DNA from: Rhea pennata
Lineage: Eukaryota > Chordata > Aves > Rheiformes > Rheidae
Reading direction: 5' to 3'
DNA: 64,000 bases
NCBI RefSeq assembly: GCF_028389875.1
Contig: NC_084702.1
Coordinates: 47,739,053-47,803,052 of the forward strand
Below the pieces are notes generated by a model. The model made no database searches. It was given only the letters and a program-made list of their open reading frames with translations, and had not been told where the DNA came from. Positions within the stretch are counted from its first letter, which is position 1. Every line of letters begins with the position of its first letter. This document shows positions 37,776 to 48,300 of the stretch, piece by piece. Position numbers and translations under genes: made by a program.

Positions 37776-39374
37776 ATGGAGGACCCCTTCAGCCTGAGCA
37801 CCTCGGCAGCCGTGCCCAACCTCTCCAGCGTCCCGGAGCCGGCAGGCAGCCTCAACCTCTCCGCCCCCGGGGGGCAGTGGCCGCCCAGCCGGCGGGCGCG
37901 GGCGGCGTCGGCGGGCGCCGTCCTGCTGCTGGCGCTGCTGGGCAACTGCCTGGTGCTGTGCCGGCTGCGCTGCTACGGCTGCTGCGGCCGGGGCCGTCGG
38001 CGGCGGCGCAAGATGGACTTCCTCATCGCCCACCTGGCGCTGGCCGACCTCTGCGGCTGCGGGCTGGCGCTGCTGCCGCGGCTGGCGGCCGAGCTGCGCG
38101 GGCCGGGCTGGCCGCCGGGGGCCGCCGCCTGCCGCCTGCTGCCGCTGCTGCAGCGGAGCGGCCCGCTGGCCTCGGCGCACGTCCTGGTGCTGCTGGCGCT
38201 GGAGCGGCACCACGTGGTGCGGCGCCCGGCGCGGCCGCCGCTGCCCGCCCGCCGCCTCGCCGCCCTGGGCTGGCTGCTGGCGCCGCTGCTGGCGCTGCCG
38301 CAGGCCTTCGTCTTCCGCCCGGCGCCGCGCCCCGGCGGGCCCCGCTGCCGCAGCATCTTCGAGGAGCTGCCGCGCTGGCACGGCCTGGCCTACGCCGCCT
38401 ACGGGGCCGCCACCGGCTTCGTGGTGCCCGCCTGCCTGCTCTGCTGGGCTTACGGCCGCATCCTGCTCGCCGTCTGGGCTGCCAGTGGGCACAAGGCAGC
38501 AGCGGCGGCGGGGAGCAGGCGGCGCCGCGCGGGGCCGCTGCCCGGGGGTGGTGGCTGCGGGATGCCCCGCGCGCGGGCGCGCACGCTGCAGCTGACGCTG
38601 GTGCTCATCGCGCTGTTCGCGCTGTGCCGCCTGCCGCGCTGCGTGCTGGAGCTCGGCCTCGCCTCGGCGCCCGCCCGGCCCGGCGCCCGCGGCCCGCGGG
38701 AGGCACTGGCCGCGCTGGGCATCGTGGCGGCGGCCAACAGCGCCCTCAACCCCTTCGCCTACCTGCTCTTCCAGAGCCACCGGCCCTGGGCGCGCCGCCT
38801 GCAGCGAGGCCTCTGCGGCGCGGGGCCGGGCGCCGCCTGCTGCTGCCCCGGCCTCGAGGCAGAGCTGCGGCGCCAGGCAACCCACCGCGCCCCGCACCGG
38901 CTCCGCCGGCGCCCCCGCGCCGACACCGCACTCGCCAGCCCTGGCGCCGCCATCTCGGGGCCCACCGACCCCAGCGCCGCCATCTCAGGGCCGGGCGCCG
39001 CCATCTCGGGGCCCGCCGACCCCGCTGCCGCCATCTCGGGGCCCACCGACCCCAGCGCCGCCATCTCAGGGCTGGGCGCCGCCATCTCGGGGCCCGCCGA
39101 CCCCGCTGCCGCCATCTCGGGGCCTGCCGACCCCAGCGCCGCCATCTCAGGGCCGGGCGCCGCCATCTCGGGGCCCGCCGACCCCACTGCCGCCATCTCG
39201 GGGCCCGCCGACCCCAGCGCCGCCATCTCAGGGCTGGGTGCCGCCATCTCGGGGCCCGCCGACCCCAGCGCCGCCATTTCGGGGCCTGCCACCCCACCGC
39301 CAGGCAGCACCAGCTCCGCCGCCCCGGGGTCTGCCACGCCGCGGGCAGGTGCCGTCGCCGAGAGCCGCTGCTAG
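37776..39374 (+). CDS. GPR150: GPR150, orphan class A G protein-coupled receptor, single exon
   Basis: Plasma-membrane seven-helix receptor with no established ligand. ATG at 37776 has a strong context (gagccATGG) and starts MEDPFSLS, like human MEDLFSPS. Earlier in-frame codons are not ATG. Features: N-glycosylation sites N15 and N27; TM1 with G56-N57; [14 protein letters not shown] with D91 (2.50) in TM2; C119 before TM3; E143-R144-H145 in place of DRY; W166 in TM4; [12 protein letters not shown] in TM6 (no standard CWxP); [12 protein letters not shown] with N325-P326 in TM7. Length is 532 residues against 434 in human. The excess is a C-terminal tail (about 340-532) containing 13 copies of an AAISGP unit at residues 390-505. 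No stop or frameshift. Its neighbours on 5q15 (ARSK, RFESD) support the name. Confidence 0.93.
   Translation: MEDPFSLSTSAAVPNLSSVPEPAGSLNLSAPGGQWPPSRRARAASAGAVLLLALLGNCLVLCRLRCYGCCGRGRRRRRKMDFLIAHLALADLCGCGLALLPRLAAELRGPGWPPGAAACRLLPLLQRSGPLASAHVLVLLALERHHVVRRPARPPLPARRLAALGWLLAPLLALPQAFVFRPAPRPGGPRCRSIFEELPRWHGLAYAAYGAATGFVVPACLLCWAYGRILLAVWAASGHKAAAAAGSRRRRAGPLPGGGGCGMPRARARTLQLTLVLIALFALCRLPRCVLELGLASAPARPGARGPREALAALGIVAAANSALNPFAYLLFQSHRPWARRLQRGLCGAGPGAACCCPGLEAELRRQATHRAPHRLRRRPRADTALASPGAAISGPTDPSAAISGPGAAISGPADPAAAISGPTDPSAAISGLGAAISGPADPAAAISGPADPSAAISGPGAAISGPADPTAAISGPADPSAAISGLGAAISGPADPSAAISGPATPPPGSTSSAAPGSATPRAGAVAESRC
38943..39290 (+). repeat. coding minisatellite in the GPR150 C-terminal tail
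   Basis: Thirteen copies of a gccgccatctcggggc-type unit, spaced 30, 21, 30, 30, 21, 30, 30, 21, 30, 30, 21 and 30 bp (starts at 38946, 38976, 38997, 39027, 39057, 39078, 39108, 39138, 39159, 39189, 39219, 39240, 39270). This gives a higher-order unit of 81 bp (27 residues) of the form [10 protein letters not shown], AAISGPxDPS, AAISGxG. All unit lengths are multiples of three. Confidence 0.95.
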
Positions 39375-39880
39375 CCGTGCCCTGGCGGGGCCGCAGCCGC
39401 CACGGCCCTTCCTCGGACACGCAGCGAGGCGCCTGCTCCCACGGGCCGGCCCCGCGTGTGGCGCAGGCCTGGGCGGGCTTCATGGGCGCCCTGCCGGCGG
39501 GGCGGCCCCGGCCCCGGGACTTTGCTTCTGCCCCAGACACCGCATCTTGTGTGGGAGGTGTAAATGTGGGGAGCGCGGCAGGGGTCCTCTGGGCAGGAAA
39601 TGGGAAATGGAAAGGGTCAGGGTGGGATCATGTGTCACAAAGCGTTTTATCTGCGGTATAGTTGTGCCCGTGTTCCTTTAGCATTGACTGCTTTAAGAGG
39701 GTTGTTGTTATGTCCTACTTGTTTGGTGCAAAGGCCTGTCAAATGCTTTCAGAGAAGAGGGCAGAATCGGCAGGATGGCTGTTGCTATGCGAACTGCATG
39801 AATGTGGTTCTCGTTCAAAGCCTTGTGAATTTTTGTGATACTTTATTCGTAAATAAAATCAATCAGGATCCCAAGGAATG
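39375..39880 (+). other. GPR150 3' untranslated region with poly(A) signal
   Basis: The GC-rich island ends near 39.56 kb. The first AATAAA after the stop is at 39852-39857, giving a 3' UTR of about 0.5 kb. Confidence 0.6.
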
Positions 39881-41450
39881 ACTTTTTTGTTGTTTAAAAC
39901 CAGTACAAAGTATGAATGTGATCATTTTGTTTCAGGCAGGCTGGTGGAAATTCTTGCATTAGTTAATTATCTGTGCAGACTGAGTGGGGGGCTGGAGGGG
40001 TACATTGCAGTGGCATGCATGTACATGCACAAAACATACCCTGTCTTACAGCAGAAATCCTTAAAATATTTTTAGATTTGCTAATATCTGCCCTGTTGTA
40101 ACAAGGAGCAATGAAGGAATACCATACTGAGACCATTTCCTTCTCATTTAGCTCCATTCTTCCATTGTTCAAGATTTCCATTATAGCCACTTCAGCTAAA
40201 TACTTTTTGTCATGTTGGCACTACAGATTAATTTAAAAACTAAACTTAGATTTTTTTTTGAGATACAAAGGTTCAGTTTCTGTAGAGCTCAGCATGTATA
40301 AACATGCTTAATGTTTATAGCCGGTAGCATATGCATACCAATACTATTGATACGTTGATGACAGCTTGTACATACAAAAATTACTTTAAAAACTCTGAGC
40401 AGATAACTGCAAGAATCTTTTTATCTAGAGACAGAAGCTTGGTTAAGCGTCCACAGTCAGACCTTGGAAGCTCTCACCAAGACCTTCCCTGAGAACCTGC
40501 TGAGTGGGAAGATAGAGCTGGTATTCTGGCTCTGGTTGCTGTGTTGGGTTCACAGTCTGATTCACACCCTGCTAGCCTTGAGCAGTTGCAGTTTTGAACA
40601 TCAGCTGTTTATGCTGTGATTGCATGAGTGTGTTTCTCCCCAAAAGGTTCTGCTTGTGGTTACTGTACAGGCACTACTAGTGATAGTGTGACCATTTGTA
40701 TAGATTTCAGTGGCTGCAGCTGTTAGCATTTTTAATAGATTTTTTTAGTTCTTGTGTACATTTAGGTTCTCATTAAGGTTAATTACATGGTGAAAGAGGA
40801 ATGTCAGTTCAGGGTTTCAGTGGGTCTTCAGCAGGACTTTTTCTTGTGTGTTCTCAGTGACAGCATTAGGACTTAGGCTCATAATATCCAAGTTGTATGT
40901 CTGGCTCTCACCAACCCATCCAATAATCCTCAAAAAGCTACCTTTTCTCACTGCTTCACTCTTTTCTGTGGGTATCATGTATTAATACTATTGCTTACTA
41001 TGTGCTCATGTTGTGCCTCAGTTACTTGTCAAGTTTATCAGGATCTATCCAGTAAGTATCTGTAGCATCTCAAACTGTACGAGTTTCCTCCTAAACAGCT
41101 AGGTTTAACTGGGCTTCACCTGCAAAAGAGACATCATTTTCAAAACAGTAAGCTTGTGTTACAGATATTTTTACAGAACCTTATTATAATAATTCACATC
41201 TATTCTTACTGGTGCTCTGAAAGGGTTTTAATAGTGGGTAAACAGAAAGTGTGCTTTGTAAGTAGGATTGAACTTTGTTCAGTGAAAGAAATAATGGTTA
41301 AGCTTTACCACCCAGCATTCAGAAAAGAAGGGCTGTAAAAGACATCAAGGAGGCACTTGGTACAGCTCTGTGCTTTAGTGCAGAATCCCACATACCTTGG
41401 CTATTCTTTTCAAGTATTTTTTTCAACTTATTTTTAATAAATTCCAAGGC
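39881..41450. other. intergenic, nothing recognised
   Basis: AT-rich sequence between the convergent genes GPR150 and ARSK. No exon or named repeat seen. Confidence 0.6.
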
Positions 41451-42560
41451 TAGAGTTTCCATAGCTACTCTAGATAGTCTGTTTTAATGTTTAACTATCC
41501 TTACAGTTAAAAAAAAATCCAGATAGTTCAGCAAAACAACTCTGCTTGAAAAAATGAAGACATTTCTTTTTCCACTCTCAGAGACAGGGATCTGCCATCT
41601 TCTTACTTGAGCCTCCTTCATATTTGAGGACTTACCAAGGTTTCTCTGTCTGATGGGTGAAACAAACTTAATACTAATATGATTCACAAATCTCTTATTT
41701 GTATTATTTTCTTCTTGGCTATTTACATCTGTCTTAAAATACAAAGCCAAGAACTGGAGACAATACCCTAAGGATTCACTTGTGTTAAGCTGAACAAAAT
41801 AATTACCTCTTGTGTCAATATTCCTGTAAATCATCCTAGGATGATATTTATTTCTGTCACCACATCATACTATTTGTTCATACTCAGCTTCTGGCTAGCT
41901 ACAATCTCCAGACATTTTTTTTTTTCCCTGCAACACTGCAGTTTAGACAGCTGTTCACCATTTTATGTTTTCCCCTTCCTTTTTATTATGATCTTTAACA
42001 AATACATTTTGAATTTTATTTGATTGATTTCAGATCATATTTCCAGTTAACGAAGACTATTTTGAGTTTTAGCATATTTTCAGAACTGCTTATAGCTCTC
42101 CTAGGGTGCATTTTCACATATTTAATAAGCCTGATGTATACTCCTGCATTCAAACTGCTTATAAAAAACACTGCAAAGTGCTAGATCAAAATTTCAAAGA
42201 ACCTACTTCAGCTACTTTCCCACTTTTTGAGTATCTACTACTGAATTAGCTTTTAGCCAGTTGTGCGCCTACCTCACAATACTTTTATCTAGACTTTATT
42301 TCTGCAGCTTTTAAAAATAAGATCAGATATGCCTTTTTCTAAAGTTGCATAGAAAGATTAGGTATACCTACTGCTTCTTTCCTGCCGATCAGTCTAGTTA
42401 TTCTGACAAAGAAGGTTGATAATTATTTTGATGTGATTTGTTTGCATATTCACACTGGCAACTTCTTATCACTTCAGTGTCCTCTAGGACCTTGTATATA
42501 CAAAAATAATTGCCATTTCTATCCTTCAGTACACTAGTACCTCATCTGCTCTTGTGAGTT
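41450..42560 (-). mobile_element. old CR1/L3-type LINE, antisense
   Basis: The plus strand reads as the reverse complement of an ancient amniote CR1-type LINE: tttaactatccttacagtta near 41490, acaaagccaagaactggaga near 41740, ttttagccagttgtgcgcct near 42251, and ttctgacaaagaaggttgat near 42399. These landmarks are in the order expected from 3' non-coding end to reverse transcriptase. Highly diverged, no open frame left; the 116-codon frame at 41484-41834 is a by-product. Confidence 0.55.
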
Positions 42561-45104
42561 CCTGAAGGTAATCATAAAGGTTCAAAAGCTATTCAGGCCT
42601 ATATCTTTAGTAGCCTAAGTAAATTTGTTAACCTGACTATATCTAATTTATGTAAATACACTTGAACCTATCATAGTTTCTCTTCAATGTTAATATTGCA
42701 TAATTTGTTTAGTGTGATCAAGGAACAGATTTTCTTCCTTTTGTTAGCTCACCAAATCTGTGTTACAAACCTCATTTGACTTGCCTTATGATAGTGCAGA
42801 TGCATTACCAGAAGGAAAACAGAGTAACTGAATATTGCCACATTGTTAAATGTATCTGTTTTGAACTAAAATAGTTCAGTTCTGTACCAATACAAGTAGG
42901 TTGCTTATCTGTTGCAAACTGATACAGTATTTTATTAGGATGCCTTTGCCTTTTTTTAATCCTTCAGAACAAAGGTTCATGCACAAACAAATAATACATA
43001 CTCAATTTATGGCAGACCAAGTTTTGGTTTTAACAAACAGATCAATGTTTTTGTTTTAAACAAACAGTTTAAGACGACCAGTTACAAGAAAAGTGCTAGA
43101 CCAGATATATACTGACTTAGGATCTAATCACAGTCTTCTACTAGTTAGCTCACAGTCCACCAAACCACCCGCTTAAGGAGCCGACCTCCTGAAATTCTAG
43201 TTTTGCTGTCCTAGCCAGCACATTACTGGCATTTCCTTAATTATCTGGAAACTTGCAGCTATTAACTGGAGTTTATGGTAGGAAGGTGTTAAAAAAAATG
43301 CAGCCACTTCAGAGTATCACAAAGTGCCGTTTTGTGAGCCTAACATTTATTGAAAAGTGTATTTTAAAGGCTCAAGTCTTTAGAGAAAGATAACATCATG
43401 GCCACATCACTGACAATTTCTTTGAACATTCAATCATTTAAAAAAGAGGTGCACACACACTAGAGGCTTACAGTAATTTTATTTTGCTGTATTTTGAACA
43501 ATATAATGCATTCTGTCCAGAAGTTGGGAAAGTGATCACTTAATTTATTCCTTTTCTTGCTGCCTGAGCATTCACATGAGTATATTTCTTTTTTCAATTC
43601 ACAGCTAGTTTACATTACATTGCTAAGATGTGGTCTATGTTGAAATGATTCCATCTGAACTCATTTTTAGCAAGAATTATAATCATGTACTACAGGGCTT
43701 AAAGGTTTATTTACATTATTAATTTGTTCTCTGCTCAAAAAGAAAATGAGAAAATGCTAACATAGTTGTTAGTAGTGCAAGATTAGTCTGCATATTCTAT
43801 GATTGCAAAAGTACAACATAAATAAAAATACACATAAATATGTACCTAATTATCGTGCAGCAAGTAGTTTACAAAATGTATGTACAGTGCTTAGCCATCA
43901 TAAAATATTATTTTTACTAGCTTACTGTTACTACTGAGTATTTCATTATGGATTCCAGATAGCATTTAGGTCTGAAGTGTAAAGTCATTCTGAGTTGTTA
44001 CTATAGCAGCAACACCTGTATTCAAGAATAAGCAAATGCAAGTGCTGCTACAAGTATGTATTTCATTAAATACAAGTTGGAGTTATTAGCTAAATCTTAC
44101 CTTACCAAAAACTGCTTTGGTTTTGTCACATCCCTGGAAAAATGAAAAACAGTTTTTTTACGATGATTTTTTCTTCAAGCTTCTGTAGTATCCCCTCTGT
44201 ATATATTTCAGGTTCCATTTCTGTACTCATTCATAACATTTATTTGCAGGATCTAAATAGCAGAATGGGGATTTATTCACTCTGTTTTTGTCTTATGCTA
44301 TGCAAATCACACTAGCACTACTCAGAGAACAGTTCTAGTCACAGGTTTGGTTACTTTTTTTTTTATCATTATTATTTTCCATTAGTAAGACCAATTTCCT
44401 CTTCATCTTAAACATGTTCACTGAATAGTCAACAATGCCTATTAGGAAATTCTAGGAAGTTGTAAGTACCAGATCCAAAATGTAGAGATTAGCAGGCACA
44501 TCTTGAAAGGACAGAAAACCACTGATGGGAATGCTGACATGATAAGTGCTCGACTAAACTGCATTTATGTTCAGATCAATACTAGCTGTTATCTTTTTGA
44601 TTAAATTTTTAACCTCTGCAGCCTCTCTAAGGGGGAAGAATGTATACTCATTATGGATTTAGAATCTGACTTGAACCAAAGTTAGCTCCAGCACATTTCA
44701 TTATAATCTGTATCCCACTACACTAAATTTTGCAGTCCTTCCTTTAGTCTGTCCTTAGAAATGCAAATTCCTACTGGGTTTTAATGCATAATACTTTGTG
44801 CATTTTTGCAATAAGCTATAATATTCCATACATATAATTTATACTTATCCACTGTCTTTCCTATATATACTTAAATGTTATAGAATAACAACATCTGGTA
44901 CAATCTACATTTGGTGAGCTGGCTAGTTATATAGAATGCTTTTGGCTTTCTAAGATAGAATTTTGGGGGGGCATTTTTCCTTAAACAGCTTATATAACAC
45001 TGTAATACTTCAAATATAGCATTACTATTGCAAATACATAATGCTTTCATAGCCTCTGTTCATTAAATCTGTGTTGTTTTGCATAGCGTCAATATCTTAT
45101 TTAT
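42561..45104. other. 3' flank and probable 3' UTR of ARSK
   Basis: AT-rich sequence below the ARSK stop codon on the minus strand. Several TTTATT motifs (AATAAA on the minus strand) occur, including one near 43477, so the 3' end cannot be fixed by eye. No exon or recognised repeat. Confidence 0.4.
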
Positions 45105-45109
45105 TTATT
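45100..45109 (-). terminator. AATAAA motifs overlapping the ARSK stop codon
   Basis: The minus strand at the stop reads GAATAAATAAATAAG; AATAAA occurs at 45109-45104 and 45105-45100, the first containing the TAA stop. Cleavage here would leave almost no 3' UTR, so a signal further on is more likely to be used. Confidence 0.35.
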
Positions 45110-45385
45110 CTTGTGGCCTTTGACTGAGCCACTTGTCAATTGCATCCTCATATTTTTTTGGTTCCTTTAACCAGTCTTGATGCCACCTGAGGTTGGCAAT
45201 AACATTTGAGTAATTCTGACCCAGACTTTGTTTCCAACTGATAAATTGTCTCTTATTATACTTGTGAACAGAAGAAGAAACCTTTGGATAGTTTACTATA
45301 GAGTGAAGTATTTTATCCAAGGAATGTGCAACTACTGGGAATTTCATGGCAACATTTTTTAGCTCATCTGGATCAGCAGAAAGGT
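45105..45385 (-). CDS. ARSK: ARSK last exon
   Basis: Acceptor tttcttccag|. It encodes LSADPDELKNVAMKFP, SLDKILHSIVNYPKVSSSVH, WKQSLGQNYSNVIANLRWHQ and DWLKEPKKYEDAIDKWL, ending QRPQE and TAA. Very close to the human C-terminus (SSDPDELTNVAVKFP … DAIDQWL). Confidence 0.97.
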
Positions 45386-48300
45386 CTGGAAGAAACAAAA
45401 AGCCAGTTAAGAGCCAATTTATGTTTAGGTAAATCAATCAGTCACTTAGGATATAATGAGCTATAACACACCAAAAAGTTGTGGAAGTACCGAATGGCCA
45501 TCTGAGTATGTGATATACTTCCACTTGCCAGTTCGGAGCATATATGTGGAAGAATTTGCATTGCAGCCATGGAACTCACTTAATACCCACGGGGGCCGAG
45601 GCCTTCTAGATGACACTTCATTTTCTGCCATTTCAAGTAACAGTGGCATAAGAGAATATCCACTGAGGTTCTGCAGGACAGGAATTCTTGCTATATCTAA
45701 GCAAAGATAAACATAGTCAAACTGCTAGCACAGTTAAAAAGAGACTAATGTAACAGTAAAGGTGTTTGAACAGCAATTCTGCTGCAAAAATAAAACATGC
45801 ATTTCTAATCATTCTCCCCTGGTAACACAGGAACCCAAAGATCTGTAAATAATAATAAAAAGGCCTTAAGGGACTTGCCCACCATCTTTACCAAAGGCAG
45901 TATCAACTTTGTTAAACTGATATTTGTTAAAACTGATGTTAAAACTATCAGTGATGAATGGTGCTTCTTCGTCTTTTTATTCATGGGTTCATACCCTTCC
46001 TTTCTGCTCTGACTTCCTCAGGTAGGATAAATAAATTGACATAAAGAACCTTAAAAGCTCCATATCTAACGTGGATATGGAATCTACCTGGCACAACCAT
46101 TACTTTGATAGTATGTGCGCTAAGTTCCTGTTGAGCATTCTTCATCATTGAGTAACAAAATGCTTTACAAAAAGTGCTCATTATAGTTATTACCATCTTC
46201 CAGGTAGGGAAACTGAGAAACTGAGGCCACTTGTTTCTGTGGTAGGGCTGGAGATAAAGATGATATCATAGGTGATACCAGTACAGTGCACATACAGCGA
46301 ACACTCTGGATGACACGACAGCCTACTCAATGCCCTTGGAAGATGCTCTAACATGGACAGGCCCCCTGTATCAACTTACAGGGCAAGCGTCTCTAGCTCC
46401 CAAAGATCTGGTCAATATCAGAAGTTTGCAAAGATCCCTCAGAGATATTCCAGAAAGCATAGTTGAGAATCCCACCCATGTTACATAAACTTCGGTGCTT
46501 CCTAAAAATGGAGTACGAAAGTACTACTATTTTAATCACCCTTCTGAACATACCATTTAGTCATTCAAATTTTTCCATTTTGCAGTGGACTGTGGAGTAT
46601 TTTATCTCCTGTTCTATGAAGAGTGGTTAGTTCACTTTTTACAATGATATCCAGTGCATATAGATTGCCCAAAGGTGACTTTTTCCCTTTAGCAGCACAT
46701 ATCTTACTTCTCCTCTGTTTTGTTCTACAGTATATACAGCTGTCATTAATCTTTAGCTCTTGTTCTAGTAAATAAAAAGACTTTAAGGCTGCATTTGAGT
46801 TAGCAGTAGAAAGATCTGTAACATATAAACCCAGTAGCTTCCAGTGTGTTGGCTAAAAACTTGAACAAATACATACTAAATTTAAACAAATGCAAAAGGG
46901 ATATATGTCTTCCTCTTCTGAAATCCTACACAAGTAATGGTATAAATTGCAGTCACTGCATTTTTCAAATGCAAAAATTTTCCAGCCTGGTACCTTCAAT
47001 AGCTCCAGCTTCTCCAGTGGAGCTCCAAATGTACTTCCATAAAGACCAACAAAGCCAGTGTTATCTGGAGGACAAGTTATGCTATGACCTGCTAAAAAGG
47101 GGAGCTTAAGCACTCTTGGATTAATTATCTGTATCACACAGATTCTGCTGGGATCCTGAATATCTGTACTACACTTTGTATGGGTGCAGCTAACCTCAAG
47201 ATCAGTAAGAGAGAGAGTTTTCAGCAAAGCCTCTGGATAGTGTCTTAGGAGAAAATGTCGCCTTGAGACAATGCAAAGCAAAGCGATTACATTTATCATA
47301 AAAAAAACCTTACAGTTTGTTTCCTCACTAGTGAGTGTTAGCATGCTGCTTGAAGAGTTAATATTTGATAGAGATGGTTCTACATGTTTTCTTGTTCACC
47401 TTGATTTATGTGCTTTTTTGACATTCAGATTACAGGAAGATAGAGCAGAAGGAAAGAATTTACAGAGTTCTCGGAGAATAAAAAAAAAAAAAGAGAGAGA
47501 GACAAAAAGGAAGGATGGCAAATCGCTTTATCAAAGATGTTATTTGGCAAAAAGGCACAAATCAGGAGAGAGAGATTTTAACTCTTTAAGTGTGATACCA
47601 TCAGCTTATATAAGGACCATATCTGGGGCACATTCCTTTATTTACAGGTTCCATCTCAGATTTTGGAACAGAAAAAGAAAGCCACTTGTGTTATTTTCAA
47701 CTGGCCAACTGGTTTGAAAGTTTCAAGGACAGGCAGGTAAATAAATTTATTTACTTTTAGGAAACAGCTTAAAAGCAGATACAAAAGGATTCTTCACAAG
47801 AAGATACAAAAGAATTCTTCACTGGCTTTTACTTACAGAAGTACATTTTTACCTTCTGCATCAAATTCCCTCAGGCAATTGCAGTGCAGTGCACACCTGA
47901 CATTTCTTAAATAAAGAGCTTTGAAGACTGCTTTAAAGAGACAGTTTTTCTGATCAGTAGCCTAAAAAATCCTGGATAAAGCATAAAATGGCCTAATACT
48001 TACTTTCAATTAGATTGATGTTTTATATGATTTATGAGATGTTCAGAAATTCACTCTTAAAAAGTAATTTCCATCTATTTTTATGTAATTTGATGTCAGT
48101 CATTTTTATTTGATTCTCTGTCCCATAACCAATACATACCCATTCTTATATCTTATTATGCTTGCCCAGGTCAATTGTTATTTTCTATAGAAAGATCTTT
48201 ACGTTTCTTCCACATGACCCTTTAAAAAGGAAATTTCTTTGATAAATAAAGTTAACATCCTTTGAGCTTTAAACCCATCTCTGGATGCACTTACAGTGTA

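Larger units (their letters stand above)
37200..39560. promoter_or_regulatory. CpG island over GPR150
   Basis: Very GC-rich sequence covering the promoter and the whole single coding exon of GPR150. It explains the long antisense frames in this interval, which have no homology of their own. Confidence 0.8.

Noticed and set aside
37644-38897. 417-codon open frame antisense to GPR150 (and a 285-codon frame at 37088-37945)
   Set aside because: Shadows of a very GC-rich coding exon where stop codons are rare; composition is Arg/Ala/Pro noise with no domain.
41484-41834. 116-codon minus-strand open frame
   Set aside because: Lies inside the antisense CR1/L3-type LINE and matches its non-coding part.
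46180-46240. MIR-like SINE phrase
   Set aside because: About 30 matching bases only; too short and diverged to call without a search.
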